Below, in pieces: positions 43,286 through 51,492 of a DNA stretch of 64,000 bases. The DNA is from Streptomyces sp. PsTaAH-137 (lineage in GTDB: Bacteria > Actinomycetota > Actinomycetes > Streptomycetales > Streptomycetaceae): positions 186,001 to 250,000 of the forward strand of contig NZ_QLLY01000005.1 in NCBI RefSeq assembly GCF_003259365.1, read 5' to 3'. Within the stretch, counting starts at the first letter, position 1; each line of letters starts with the position of its first letter. Made by a program: the position numbers and the translations under genes. The notes beneath the pieces were generated by a model. The model worked only from the letters and a program-made list of their open reading frames with translations, was not told the origin of the DNA and did not search any database.

Positions 43286-44788
43286 TCATTCGGCGGCGAC
43301 GGCGATCGGTTCGCCGTCGACGTGGTCGTAGGTCTGCGTGCGGTCGCTCAGGAGCCAGTAGAGCCCGGCGGCGAGCAGCGCGCCGATGAACCAGGAGAAG
43401 CCCGCGATGCCGGAGAAGTAGGGGACGAGGGCGACGATCACGGCGCATCCGGCGGCGGGGACGAAGGCGCCGATGGCCTTCGGGTTGACGCCGCGCGTGT
43501 AGTGGTAGGTGCCGGCCGGGTCCTCGGTGTAGAGGTGCGGGACGTTGATCTGGGCCTTGCGCAGCAGCCAGTAGTCGGCCATGACGACGCCGAAGACGGG
43601 GCCGAGGAGGGCGCCGAGGCCGCCGAGGAAGTAGGTGACGGCGACCGGGCTGTCGTACAGGTTCCACGGCAGGATGACGAGGCCGACGACGGCGCTGACG
43701 AGGCCCGCCCTGCGGAAGTTGAGCCGCTGAGGGAACAGGTTGACCAGCATGTAGACCGGGGCGACGAAGTTGGCGAGGAGGTTCACCGCGACCGTCAGCA
43801 TCAGCAGGGCGAGGCAGGCCAGGGCGAGCAGGGCCGTGCTGGGGATGGTCCGCACGATGTCGGTGGGGCTGGTGATGACCTCGCCGTCGAGGCGGAACTG
43901 GGCGCCGCTGAGCACGGCGGCGATGGCCGCGAAGAACAGCATGTTCACGGGGATGCCGATGAGGTTGCCGCGCACGATGGCCCGCTGGGAGGTCGCGGAG
44001 CGGGTGAAGTCGCAGAAGTTGAGGACGAACGTGCCGTAGACGACGACCCACAGCGCGGCGGCCTCGAAGATGTGCAGCCACTGGGCGCCGCCGGTGAAGT
44101 GGGTGTCGCCGCTGAGCGCGATCGACCCGTCGGCCTTGACGAACATCCACACGGCGAGCGCCAGCATCGTGACGAGGACGGTGGGCGCGGCGATCGCCAT
44201 GTAGCGGCGGATGACCTGCATCCCGAAGCTGACGATGAGGACCTGCACCAGCCACAGGATCAGGAAGGAGATCCAGCCGAGCGTGGACAGGCCGAGGAAG
44301 GAGTTCGTGTCGTACGACGCCACGCCCGGCCAGAGCGCCTTGAGGAGGGTGCGCAGCACCTGGGAGGCGAGGTAGGTCTGGATGCCGAACCAGGCGATGG
44401 CGACGGCTCCTCTGACCACGGCGGGCAGTTGGGAGCCGCGCACGCCGAAGGCGATCCGGCTCATCACCGGGAACGGGACACCGGTGCGGTGTCCCATCCG
44501 TCCGGAGAGGGTGAGCAGCGCGAACAGCAGCACCGAGGCGATGGCGAACGCGATGAGGATGTCCCACACGCTCATGCCGAGCGCGAAGAGCCCGATGGCG
44601 AAGGCGTAGTTGCCGAGGCTGTGCACGTCGTTGCCCCAGAGGGTGAAGACGTTGTACGCGCCCCAGCTGCGGCCCTGCGTCTTGGTCGGGGCCAGATCCT
44701 GGTGGTAGAGGCGGGGGCTGATGTCCACACCCGCCGCCGTCAGGGGCTCCGAGGCCGAGGGCGGGGTCCGTTGCTCAGCAGTGGCCAT
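43286..44788 (-). CDS. NCS1 nucleobase/hydantoin/allantoin permease
   Basis: 500 residues, about 12 helices. The family start is clear: RSWGAYNVFTLWGNDVHSLG then NYAFAIGLFALG, GVPFPVMSRIAFGVRGSQLP and the C-terminal PLLGPVFGV-like GALLGPVFGVVMADYWLLRK. Similar to Mhp1/PucI; sodium- or proton-coupled import of hydantoins, allantoin, uracil or cytosine. ATG with GGGAGG upstream. First gene of the operon with the racemase-like protein; two GTGATCAC sites lie in the region before it. Confidence 0.94.
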   Translation of the reverse strand: MATAEQRTPPSASEPLTAAGVDISPRLYHQDLAPTKTQGRSWGAYNVFTLWGNDVHSLGNYAFAIGLFALGMSVWDILIAFAIASVLLFALLTLSGRMGHRTGVPFPVMSRIAFGVRGSQLPAVVRGAVAIAWFGIQTYLASQVLRTLLKALWPGVASYDTNSFLGLSTLGWISFLILWLVQVLIVSFGMQVIRRYMAIAAPTVLVTMLALAVWMFVKADGSIALSGDTHFTGGAQWLHIFEAAALWVVVYGTFVLNFCDFTRSATSQRAIVRGNLIGIPVNMLFFAAIAAVLSGAQFRLDGEVITSPTDIVRTIPSTALLALACLALLMLTVAVNLLANFVAPVYMLVNLFPQRLNFRRAGLVSAVVGLVILPWNLYDSPVAVTYFLGGLGALLGPVFGVVMADYWLLRKAQINVPHLYTEDPAGTYHYTRGVNPKAIGAFVPAAGCAVIVALVPYFSGIAGFSWFIGALLAAGLYWLLSDRTQTYDHVDGEPIAVAAE

Positions 44789-44886
44789 CGAAGACCCCTC
44801 CCGTTCCGCTATACGAAATAAATCTTCCGTCGCTGCGGAGTGGACGTTACGGGTGGGGATTTCAGCAGGTCAATGGATTCCGGTCG

Positions 44887-44939
44887 GTGATCACTTGGTG
44901 AAAAACGCCATACTGCACGGGTCTTGCGTGTGTGATCAC
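44887..44939. promoter_or_regulatory. Pair of GTGATCAC sites before the NCS1 permease gene
   Basis: GTGATCAC at 44887-44894 and again at 44932-44939, 45 bp apart. Each is a perfect 8-bp palindrome. Flanks mirror each other loosely (CACTTGG and CACCCAAGG). GntR-type regulators favour TGATCA-like centres. No GntR gene is adjacent. Confidence 0.45.
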
Positions 44940-44946
44940 CCAAGGA

Positions 44947-45525
44947 TTAAGCGGTGCCGAGGAGCTTCAGGACATCCTCGGTCGTCCCGGTTTCTCCCAG
45001 GCGCGGGAAGATCCGCTCGACGCTGTTGCGGTGCGCCTCGGCGTCCATGTCGGTCATGGCGTCCGTGGGGAGGGTGACGTGGTAGCCGTGCTCGTGGGCG
45101 GCACGGGCGGTGGAGTCCACGCCGATGCTGGTGGCGACGCCGGTCACGACGACCTGGGTGACGCCGCGGCGGCGCAGGTGCAGATCGAGGTCGGTGCCGT
45201 AGAAGGCGGACCAGTTCCGCTTGGTGACGGTGATGTCCTCGGGGTGCCCGGCGAGCACGTCGGTGATCTGGTCCCATCCGGCGGGCGGGTTCGTGGTGCG
45301 CGGGGCGCGCTCGGTGCGGCCCGGGACCACGTCGCCGCCGTCGGCGGCGAAGGAGACGCGGACGAGGACGACCGGGAGGCCCGCGGCGCGGAAGGCGTCG
45401 GCGAGCCGCACATTGCGCTCCACGACGTCGGACGTGGCGTACGGGGCGCCGGGGATGCCGACGACTCCGTTCTGGAGGTCGACCACGATGAGGGCGGTGC
45501 GGGGGTCGAGCGTGGTGAGGGGCAT
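44947..45525 (-). CDS. Isochorismatase-family hydrolase lacking the catalytic Cys
   Basis: 192 residues. Asp16 (LIVVDLQNGVV) and Lys102 (VTKRNWSAFYG) of the usual triad are present, but the third position reads TGVATSIGVDSTA with Gly135 where cysteine hydrolases have Cys. Isochorismatases proper also lack that Cys, so isochorismate- or another ether/amide-cleaving function is possible. Probably third gene of an operon MarR-MFS-isochorismatase (55-nt gap to the MFS gene). Confidence 0.87.
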   Translation of the reverse strand: MPLTTLDPRTALIVVDLQNGVVGIPGAPYATSDVVERNVRLADAFRAAGLPVVLVRVSFAADGGDVVPGRTERAPRTTNPPAGWDQITDVLAGHPEDITVTKRNWSAFYGTDLDLHLRRRGVTQVVVTGVATSIGVDSTARAAHEHGYHVTLPTDAMTDMDAEAHRNSVERIFPRLGETGTTEDVLKLLGTA

Positions 45526-45580
45526 GCTGAACTCGCTTTCGTGTAGCGGGGGTTGATGCTGGATTGAGGTCGCGGAGGTC

Positions 45581-46969
45581 TCAGATGTCGCGGCCGACGC
45601 GGGCGAGCGAGCGGTCGGCGACGCTCGCCGCCAGGCACAGCGCGGCCACGCCGATCAGCATCCAGGCCATGCTGTGCAGCCCGGCACTGGTGGCGCCGTC
45701 GCGGAAGAACGCGGCGTTGGCGGCGGAGGCGAGCAGGGCGCCGAGGTAGGTGAAGGTGCGCAGCAGCCCGGACGACGAGCCCATGCGGGCCGGGTCCGCC
45801 TGGGCGTACAGGGCGTTCTGGTTGGCGAGCCCGATGAGCCCTTGCGGGACGCCGAAGAGCAGGCCGACGACGGCCAGGAGCCAGACGGGGCTGTCGGCCC
45901 CGAGCGGCAGCAGGGCGACGCAGCCGACGAGTTGGACGACGGCTCCGACGGCGAGCTTGCCGCGGACCTCGCGGCGGCGCCCGGTGAGGACGGTGACGGC
46001 GACCCCCATGGCGGACATCGGCAGCAGGAGCAGTCCGGCCTGCGAGGCGCTCAGCCCGCGCCCTTCCTGGAGCCACTGCCCGTAGCCGTACAGGAAGGCG
46101 TACGAGGTGGTGTACGCGAGGAGCTGGCGGCCGTAGGTGGCCAGGAGCGGGCGGTTGCCGCGCAGGACGTGCAGGTCGATGAAGGGTTCGGCGGTGCCGT
46201 GCTCGCGGCGGACGAACCAGGCGCCGGCGGCGACGCCGAGCGCGGGCAGGTACCAGTGCGCGAGGCCCGGCTCCATCAGGAACAGCATGAACGCGGTGAG
46301 TGCGGCGGCGAACAGCAGCATGCCGGGCACGTCCGTGCGCCCGGGCGCGCCCTTCGGCGCGCCCTTGGGCAGCCGGCGGAATCCCAGGAACAGGCAGATC
46401 AGGGACAGCGGCACGTTGATGGCGAAGATCAGGTGCCAGCTGCCGAGGCCGATCAGGACCCCGCCGAGGGTGGGCCCGACGACGGCGATGACCTGCCCGG
46501 AGGCGGTGAGCGCGGCGAGGATGCCGCTGGGGCTGCGCAGCCCGGTGCGCTCCGACTCGGTGCGCAGCAGGGACATCGACGCCGGGTACGCGGCGGAGGT
46601 GCCGAAGCCGAGCAGGACCCGGGACAGGACGAGCACCCACAGGCTCGGCGCGAGGGTGCCGAGCAGTCCGGCGGCGCCGACGAGGGCCGTTCCGATCAGG
46701 TAGAGCGGGCGCGGCCCGAACGCGTCGACGAGGCGGCCGATGACCGGCTGGCCGACGGCCGTGGCGAGATAGAGCCCCGAGACGAGCCACGCGGTCTGCG
46801 ACGGCGGAACGCCGAAGGCGTGGCCGATCGGGACCAGCGCCACCGCGAGCATCGAGGAGTTGATCGGGTTCAGGATCGTGCCCAGGATCATCGGCGCGAC
46901 GAGGCGGCGGTCGAAGCCGCCGGGGTCGCCGGTCCTGGCCCGGCGGATGCGCTCGGCTATACCGCTCAC
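45581..46969 (-). CDS. MFS transporter
   Basis: 462 residues, 12-14 helices. Motif A GRLVDAFGPRPLYLIG, motif C-like GPTLGGVLIGLGSWHLIFAINVP in pieces, conserved DHA pattern at the start (APMILGTILNPINSSMLAVA). Drug/metabolite exporter subgroup (DHA). GTG start overlaps the stop of the marR gene in a GTGA (46966-46969), so it is the regulated partner. Confidence 0.91.
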   Translation of the reverse strand: MSGIAERIRRARTGDPGGFDRRLVAPMILGTILNPINSSMLAVALVPIGHAFGVPPSQTAWLVSGLYLATAVGQPVIGRLVDAFGPRPLYLIGTALVGAAGLLGTLAPSLWVLVLSRVLLGFGTSAAYPASMSLLRTESERTGLRSPSGILAALTASGQVIAVVGPTLGGVLIGLGSWHLIFAINVPLSLICLFLGFRRLPKGAPKGAPGRTDVPGMLLFAAALTAFMLFLMEPGLAHWYLPALGVAAGAWFVRREHGTAEPFIDLHVLRGNRPLLATYGRQLLAYTTSYAFLYGYGQWLQEGRGLSASQAGLLLLPMSAMGVAVTVLTGRRREVRGKLAVGAVVQLVGCVALLPLGADSPVWLLAVVGLLFGVPQGLIGLANQNALYAQADPARMGSSSGLLRTFTYLGALLASAANAAFFRDGATSAGLHSMAWMLIGVAALCLAASVADRSLARVGRDI

Positions 46970-47424
46970 GCCTGCGCCACCTCGTCGAGGAGCCGCATGG
47001 CGGTGATCACCGCGCGCACCTGCTCCTCGGTGCCGTGCTCGTCCAGAGCACGGGCGAGCCAGACGCGGCGGGCCTCCCGGTCGTCCTGGCGCCGCTCCAG
47101 GCCGGGCCCGGTGAGCGTGACGAGCTGGCGGCGTCCGTCGTCGGGGTCGGGGTGCCGTGCGACGAGTCCGGCCTCCTCCAGGGCGATCACGGTCTTGGCC
47201 ATGGACTGCGGCCGCACCCCCTCGACCGCGGCGAGCTCGCTCGCGGAGGAGGGTCCGATCTTGTCGAGGCGGGCCAGGACGGACGCCTGCGCCGGAGAGA
47301 GGTCACTGCCTCCCTCCACGTCCCCGATCAGGGACTGGAGCTTGCGACGGAGCCGTCCGACCACGACCCACACCTCGGCGGCCGCCTGCACGGCGGCCTC
47401 GGAGGGTTCTTCCTTCTCGGTCAT
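46966..47424 (-). CDS. MarR-family regulator
   Basis: 152 residues. Winged helix-turn-helix: SDLSPAQASVLARLDKIGP, SASELAAVEGVRPQSMAKTV, ALEEAGLVARHPDPDDGRRQ. Ligand unknown. Expected to repress its own operon, with the MFS exporter and the isochorismatase-like enzyme, by binding the inverted repeat 18 bp before its start. Confidence 0.93.
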   Translation of the reverse strand: MTEKEEPSEAAVQAAAEVWVVVGRLRRKLQSLIGDVEGGSDLSPAQASVLARLDKIGPSSASELAAVEGVRPQSMAKTVIALEEAGLVARHPDPDDGRRQLVTLTGPGLERRQDDREARRVWLARALDEHGTEEQVRAVITAMRLLDEVAQA

Positions 47425-47441
47425 GCCTCCACCGTAAATCG

Positions 47442-47483
47442 ACAGCCCAGACTGTGCAACTCAGGCTGCGCAGTCCGGGCTGT
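47442..47483. promoter_or_regulatory. MarR-type inverted repeat
   Basis: ACAGCCCAGACTGTGCA and TGCGCAGTCCGGGCTGT: 17-bp arms, 15 matching, 8-bp spacer. Just upstream of the marR start and between the marR and merR genes. Likely the operator of the MarR protein. Confidence 0.65.
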
Positions 47484-47513
47484 CTAATTACGTGAAGTGC
47501 TTTCGACGGGGTG

Positions 47514-48326
47514 CTATCGCAGCGGCTCCTGGAGTTCGGTCACCCACGCGTCGCGGTCGGCCGGGCACTCCAGGTTGATCTCCCGCGGGTAGCCGGCCGA
47601 GCGGTGGCCGTGGGCGTCGATCCAGTGGGCGAGGTTCTGCACCGCGGGCAGCACGGCTTCCATCGCGCCACGGTGCACGAGGGTCGCGGCGCGCTCCACG
47701 GGCGGCAGGTCGAGGATGCGCAGACCGTCGTCCTCGCGGGGCGCGGCGGACACCTCGACGCCCGCGTGGACGACGATGCCGCCGCCGGGCGCGTCCTCAT
47801 AGCGGGCGATGCCGGGTCCGGTCGGCCGGATTCCGGCCGCGTCGAGCCGGCGGAACAGTTCGTCGTACAGCGGCTGGATCACGGCGCTGATGCTGGGCGG
47901 CTCGAAGTCGGTTGCCACGGCGGTGAGTTCGGCCACGCGTACCCGGGGCAGGTGCTTGACGACGACGTCTTCGGTGGACATGTGTCCCTCGCTCTCGATG
48001 GACCGGAGCCGCGCCTCCACCTGGGTCAGCCGGGCCGCGGCCGCCGCCATCTCCGCCTCCAGGTCGGCGCGGCGCAGCCGCAGCATGGCGCGCAGTTCCC
48101 CGGCGTCGACCTTCTCGTCGAGGATCTCCCCGACCTGCTGAAGGGTGAGGCCGAGGTCTTTCAGCGCGATGATGCGGTTGAGCCGGGCCAGCTGGGCGGC
48201 GGAGTAGTGGCGGTAGCCGGTGGCAGGGTCGACCCGGGCCGGGCGCAGCAGTCCCAGTGCGTCGTAGTGGCGCAGCATGCGGACCGAGACGCGGCCGTGG
48301 CGGGCGAAGTCTCCGATGGTGAACAT
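47514..48326 (-). CDS. MerR-family regulator with GyrI-like effector domain
   Basis: 270 residues from ATG 48324-48326 with GGAG 5 nt upstream; an ATG 24 nt earlier is less suitable. N-terminal MerR domain FTIGDFARHGRVSVRMLRHYDALGLLRPARVDP (in pieces), coiled-coil linker (ADLEAEMAAAAARLTQVEARL) and a GyrI/BmrR-like ligand-binding domain (VKHLPRVRVAELTAVA; DAWVTELQEPLR at the end). Likely a multidrug-sensing activator. The target promoter is not evident. Confidence 0.92.
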   Translation of the reverse strand: MFTIGDFARHGRVSVRMLRHYDALGLLRPARVDPATGYRHYSAAQLARLNRIIALKDLGLTLQQVGEILDEKVDAGELRAMLRLRRADLEAEMAAAAARLTQVEARLRSIESEGHMSTEDVVVKHLPRVRVAELTAVATDFEPPSISAVIQPLYDELFRRLDAAGIRPTGPGIARYEDAPGGGIVVHAGVEVSAAPREDDGLRILDLPPVERAATLVHRGAMEAVLPAVQNLAHWIDAHGHRSAGYPREINLECPADRDAWVTELQEPLR

Positions 48327-48388
48327 GATGGCTCCACTCCACTGGCTCACACGGTGTCAGGGTCAAGGCGCGGTGTGCGCCGGTGGGC

Positions 48389-50065
48389 TCAGTCCGTCTT
48401 CCACCAGACCGTGCAGTCGGCGGGCAGTTCGATCGTGCCGTCGTCGACGGTGACCGGGCCGGAGGCGAGCAGCACGGTGCCGGGCGCGGGGATACGCACG
48501 GCGGCACCGGTGGTGTTGACGGTGCAGGCGAACCCGGGACGCTCGAAGTGCAGCACCCCAACGGGCGCGTCCTCCCGCCACGTCACCTCGGAGCCCGCGC
48601 CGAGCCCGGCCTGCTCGCGCCGCACGGTCAGCGCCGTCCGGTACAGCTCCAGCGTGGAGCCCTTCTGCCCGGTCTGCGCCTCCACGCTCAGCTCGCCCCA
48701 GCTGTCGGGCTGCGGCAGCCAGCTGCCACCTTCCCCGAAGCCGTACGAGGTTCCGGTCCGCGTCCACGGGATCGGCACCCGGCAGCCGTCGCGGAAGCCG
48801 TCCTGGCCCTGGGCACGGAAGAAGGACGGGTCCTGGCGGACCTCGTCGGGCAGGTCCGTGACGTCCGGCAAGCCCAGTTCCTCGCCCTGGTAGATGTACG
48901 CGGACCCCGGCAGCGCCAGCATCAGCAGCGTGGCCGCGCGGGCCCGCCGCAGCCCCAGCTCCCGATCGCCCGGCGTCCTGATCTGCGTACCCAGACCCGG
49001 CGGATTCGCGTACCGCGTCGCGTGCCGCGTCACGTCGTGGTTCGACAGCACCCAGGTGGTGGGAGCACCGACGGACCGCATCGCGTCGAGGGAGCGGTCG
49101 ATGGTGGCGCGCAGTTCGTCCGCGTCCCAATACGTGCTGAGATACTGGAAGTTGAAGGCCTGGTGAAGTTCGTCGGGCCGGACGTAGTTGGCCGTGCGCT
49201 CGACGGTCGGCGTCCACGCCTCCGCGACGAAGATCCGCTCGCCGTCGTACTCGTCCAGGACCGTGCGCCAGGAACGGTAGATCGCGTGCACACCGTCCTG
49301 GTCGAAGAACGGCATGACATCGTTGCCCAGCAGCTTCAACTGGTCGCCGCCACCGCCGAGATCCGGCAGTCCCTCCTCCTTCACCAGGCCGTGCGCCACG
49401 TCGATCCGGAAGCCGTCGACGCCCATGTCGAGCCAGAACCTGAGGATCGACCGGAACTCGTCCGCGACCGCCGGGTGCTCCCAGTTGAAGTCCGGCTGCT
49501 CCGGCGCGAACAGATGCAGATACCACTCCCCGTCCGCAAGCCGCGTCCACGCCGGGCCGCCGAAGACGGACTCCCAGTCGTTCGGCGGCAGTTCACCACT
49601 CTCACCCTTGCCCGCACGGAAGTGATAGCGCTCCCGCAGCGGCGAACCCGGCCCCTCCGCGACCGCCCGCTTGAACCACTCGTGCTGGTCCGAGGAATGG
49701 TTCGGCACCAGGTCCACGATGATCCGCTGACCCAGCGCGTGCGCGTCCCGGATCACCGCATCGGCATCGAGCAAAGTCCCGTACATCGGATCGACGGCCC
49801 GGTAGTCCGCGACGTCGTAACCACCGTCCGCCTGCGGCGACGCATAGAACGGCGACAGCCAGACCGCGTCCACACCGAGGTCCTTCAGGTACGGCAGACG
49901 GCGCCGGATGCCCTCCAGGTCACCCGTGCCGTCGGCGTCACTGTCGGCGAAACTGCGCGGATACACCTGGTAGATCACCGCGTCCCGCCACCAGTCGGCG
50001 GCCTCGCGAGTCGGGACGGCGGACGGCAGGGACACGGACGACGGGTCCGTGGAGTGCTGATTCAT
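48389..50065 (-). CDS. GH13 alpha-glucosidase (oligo-1,6-glucosidase type)
   Basis: 558 residues from ATG 50063-50065; TACCTT lies 6 nt before it, consistent with a leaderless message. Catalytic residues: nucleophile Asp222 (DGFRIDVAHG), acid/base Glu282 (IFVAEAW), transition-state Asp344 (LSNHDVTRH). The region VIYQVYPRSFADSDADGTGD and the second conserved VDLVPNHSS are as in oligo-1,6-glucosidases. Hydrolyses alpha-glucosides from starch or trehalulose-type sugars, in the cytoplasm (no signal peptide). It stands alone; no sugar transporter is adjacent. Confidence 0.95.
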   Translation of the reverse strand: MNQHSTDPSSVSLPSAVPTREAADWWRDAVIYQVYPRSFADSDADGTGDLEGIRRRLPYLKDLGVDAVWLSPFYASPQADGGYDVADYRAVDPMYGTLLDADAVIRDAHALGQRIIVDLVPNHSSDQHEWFKRAVAEGPGSPLRERYHFRAGKGESGELPPNDWESVFGGPAWTRLADGEWYLHLFAPEQPDFNWEHPAVADEFRSILRFWLDMGVDGFRIDVAHGLVKEEGLPDLGGGGDQLKLLGNDVMPFFDQDGVHAIYRSWRTVLDEYDGERIFVAEAWTPTVERTANYVRPDELHQAFNFQYLSTYWDADELRATIDRSLDAMRSVGAPTTWVLSNHDVTRHATRYANPPGLGTQIRTPGDRELGLRRARAATLLMLALPGSAYIYQGEELGLPDVTDLPDEVRQDPSFFRAQGQDGFRDGCRVPIPWTRTGTSYGFGEGGSWLPQPDSWGELSVEAQTGQKGSTLELYRTALTVRREQAGLGAGSEVTWREDAPVGVLHFERPGFACTVNTTGAAVRIPAPGTVLLASGPVTVDDGTIELPADCTVWWKTD

Positions 50066-50145
50066 CCGGACAAGGTAGAAGACGGCGGACGCCGAAGAGC
50101 GGTGAACGCGCGGGCACCCCGTGATCCCGCGGGAGGGCGGCACGC

Positions 50146-50224
50146 GGCCATTGGCCCGCCCCTACAGTCAAGCCCCGGCCACACGGCGGTGGAAAGGTGC
50201 GGTGCACCGGCCATTGGTACAGTC
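50146..50224. promoter_or_regulatory. Repeated GGCCATTGG / TACAGTC elements before the Lrp gene
   Basis: GGCCATTGG at 50146-50154 and 50209-50217; TACAGTC at 50163-50169 and 50218-50224. The second TACAGT is the likely -10 box of the Lrp gene. The duplication suggests a tandem regulator site, probably autoregulation by the Lrp protein, or two promoters. Confidence 0.45.
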
Positions 50225-50264
50225 GGCCTTGATCGTCCGGACCGCCCGAAGGAGCTCGCCGCCG

Positions 50265-50750
50265 ATGGCCGTGGACCAGCTCGACACCCGTATCCTGCGG
50301 CTCCTCCTGGAGCAGCCGCGCACCAGCGTCCGGGAGTACGCCCGGATCCTCGGGGTGGCCCGCGGCACCCTCCAGGCCCGGCTGGACCGGCTGGAGCGGG
50401 ACGGTGTGATCACGGGCGCCGCCCCGGCCCTCTCCCCCGCCGCGCTCGGCCACCCGGTGCTCGCCTTCGTGCACATCGAGGTGACCCAGGGCCACCTGGC
50501 CGATGTCGCCGACGGCCTGGCCGGTGTCCCGGAGATCATCGAGGCGCACTCGATCACCGGCGGCGGCGACCTCCTGGCCCGGGTCGCCGCCCGGGACGCC
50601 GCGCACCTGGAGGACGTCGTGCAGCAGCTCAACCGGCTGCCCGGCGTGGTCCGCACCCGCACCGAGGTGGCGCTGCGCGAGCGGGTCCCGTACCGGCTGC
50701 TGCCGCTGGTCGAGGCGGTCGGCAGGGCGGCGGCAGCGGACCGCAGGTGA
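50265..50750 (+). CDS. Lrp/AsnC-family regulator
   Basis: 161 residues from ATG 50265 with AAGGAG 10 nt upstream. N-terminal helix-turn-helix (DQLDTRILRLLLEQPRTSVR; LGVARGTLQARLDRLERDGV) and RAM ligand domain (HPVLAFVHIEVTQGHLADV; IIEAHSITGGGDLLARVAAR; VVRTRTEVALRERVPYRL). Binds an amino acid or related effector. Divergent from the GH13 gene; HAD phosphatase follows 34 nt later. Confidence 0.93.
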   Translation: MAVDQLDTRILRLLLEQPRTSVREYARILGVARGTLQARLDRLERDGVITGAAPALSPAALGHPVLAFVHIEVTQGHLADVADGLAGVPEIIEAHSITGGGDLLARVAARDAAHLEDVVQQLNRLPGVVRTRTEVALRERVPYRLLPLVEAVGRAAAADRR

Positions 50751-50784
50751 TCGGCCGGGACCGCTTTCCTGCATGCTGGAAGGT

Positions 50785-51492
50785 ATGAACGACCTCATCC
50801 GCCCCCTCGGTGGCACCGCCGTCGTCTTCGACCTCGACGGCACGCTCGTCGACAGCGAGCCCAACTACTACCGGGCGACCCTCGGCACCCTGGCCCGCTA
50901 CGGCATCACCGACTACACATGGGCGGACAACGAGGCGTACGTCGGCATCTCCACCCTGGAGACGATCGGCCTGTGGAAGCGGCGGTACGGCATCGAGGCG
51001 CCCGCGTCCGAGATGCTCGACGACCTCAACGCCCGCTATCTCGACCTCGCCCGCGCCGACACCCATGTCTTCCCGCAGATGCGGCTGTTCGTGGAGCGGC
51101 TGCACGCGGCCGGCGCGCCCATGATCGTGGCGTCGGGTTCGTCGCCCGAGGCCATCGAGGCGATCCTCACCGGCACCGGTCTCGGCGCGCAGCTGTCGCG
51201 CTACGTCTCGGCGGACGAGGTGCCGCACGGCAAGCCCGCGCCCGACGTGTTCCTGGAGGCGGCCCGCCGCCTGGACGTGGCTCCCGCGTGCTGCGTCGTC
51301 CTGGAGGACGCGGCGCCGGGCGCCCGCGCCGCGCACGCGGCGGGCATGCGCTGCATCGCGCTGCCGTACGTGGCGGCGCAGGCGGACGATCCGGCGTTCA
51401 CCGCTGCGGACCTGCTCTTCAAGGGCGGTCAGGAGGAGTTCACGGCGCGGGCCGCGTACGACTGGCTCGAGCGGTCAGCTCCGTCTTCCTGA
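50785..51492 (+). CDS. HAD-family phosphatase (beta-phosphoglucomutase-like)
   Basis: 235 residues from ATG 50785 (ATG 50773 is an alternative). Motif I VVFDLDGTLVDSEPNYY (Asp16, Asp18), motif II VASGSSPEA, motif III Lys in VPHGKPAPDVF, motif IV VLEDAAPGARAA. Group with cap-type I domain, similar to sugar-phosphate phosphatases and beta-phosphoglucomutase. Substrate unknown. Its 3' end overlaps the convergent ligase gene by 53 bp. Confidence 0.92.
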   Translation: MNDLIRPLGGTAVVFDLDGTLVDSEPNYYRATLGTLARYGITDYTWADNEAYVGISTLETIGLWKRRYGIEAPASEMLDDLNARYLDLARADTHVFPQMRLFVERLHAAGAPMIVASGSSPEAIEAILTGTGLGAQLSRYVSADEVPHGKPAPDVFLEAARRLDVAPACCVVLEDAAPGARAAHAAGMRCIALPYVAAQADDPAFTAADLLFKGGQEEFTARAAYDWLERSAPSS

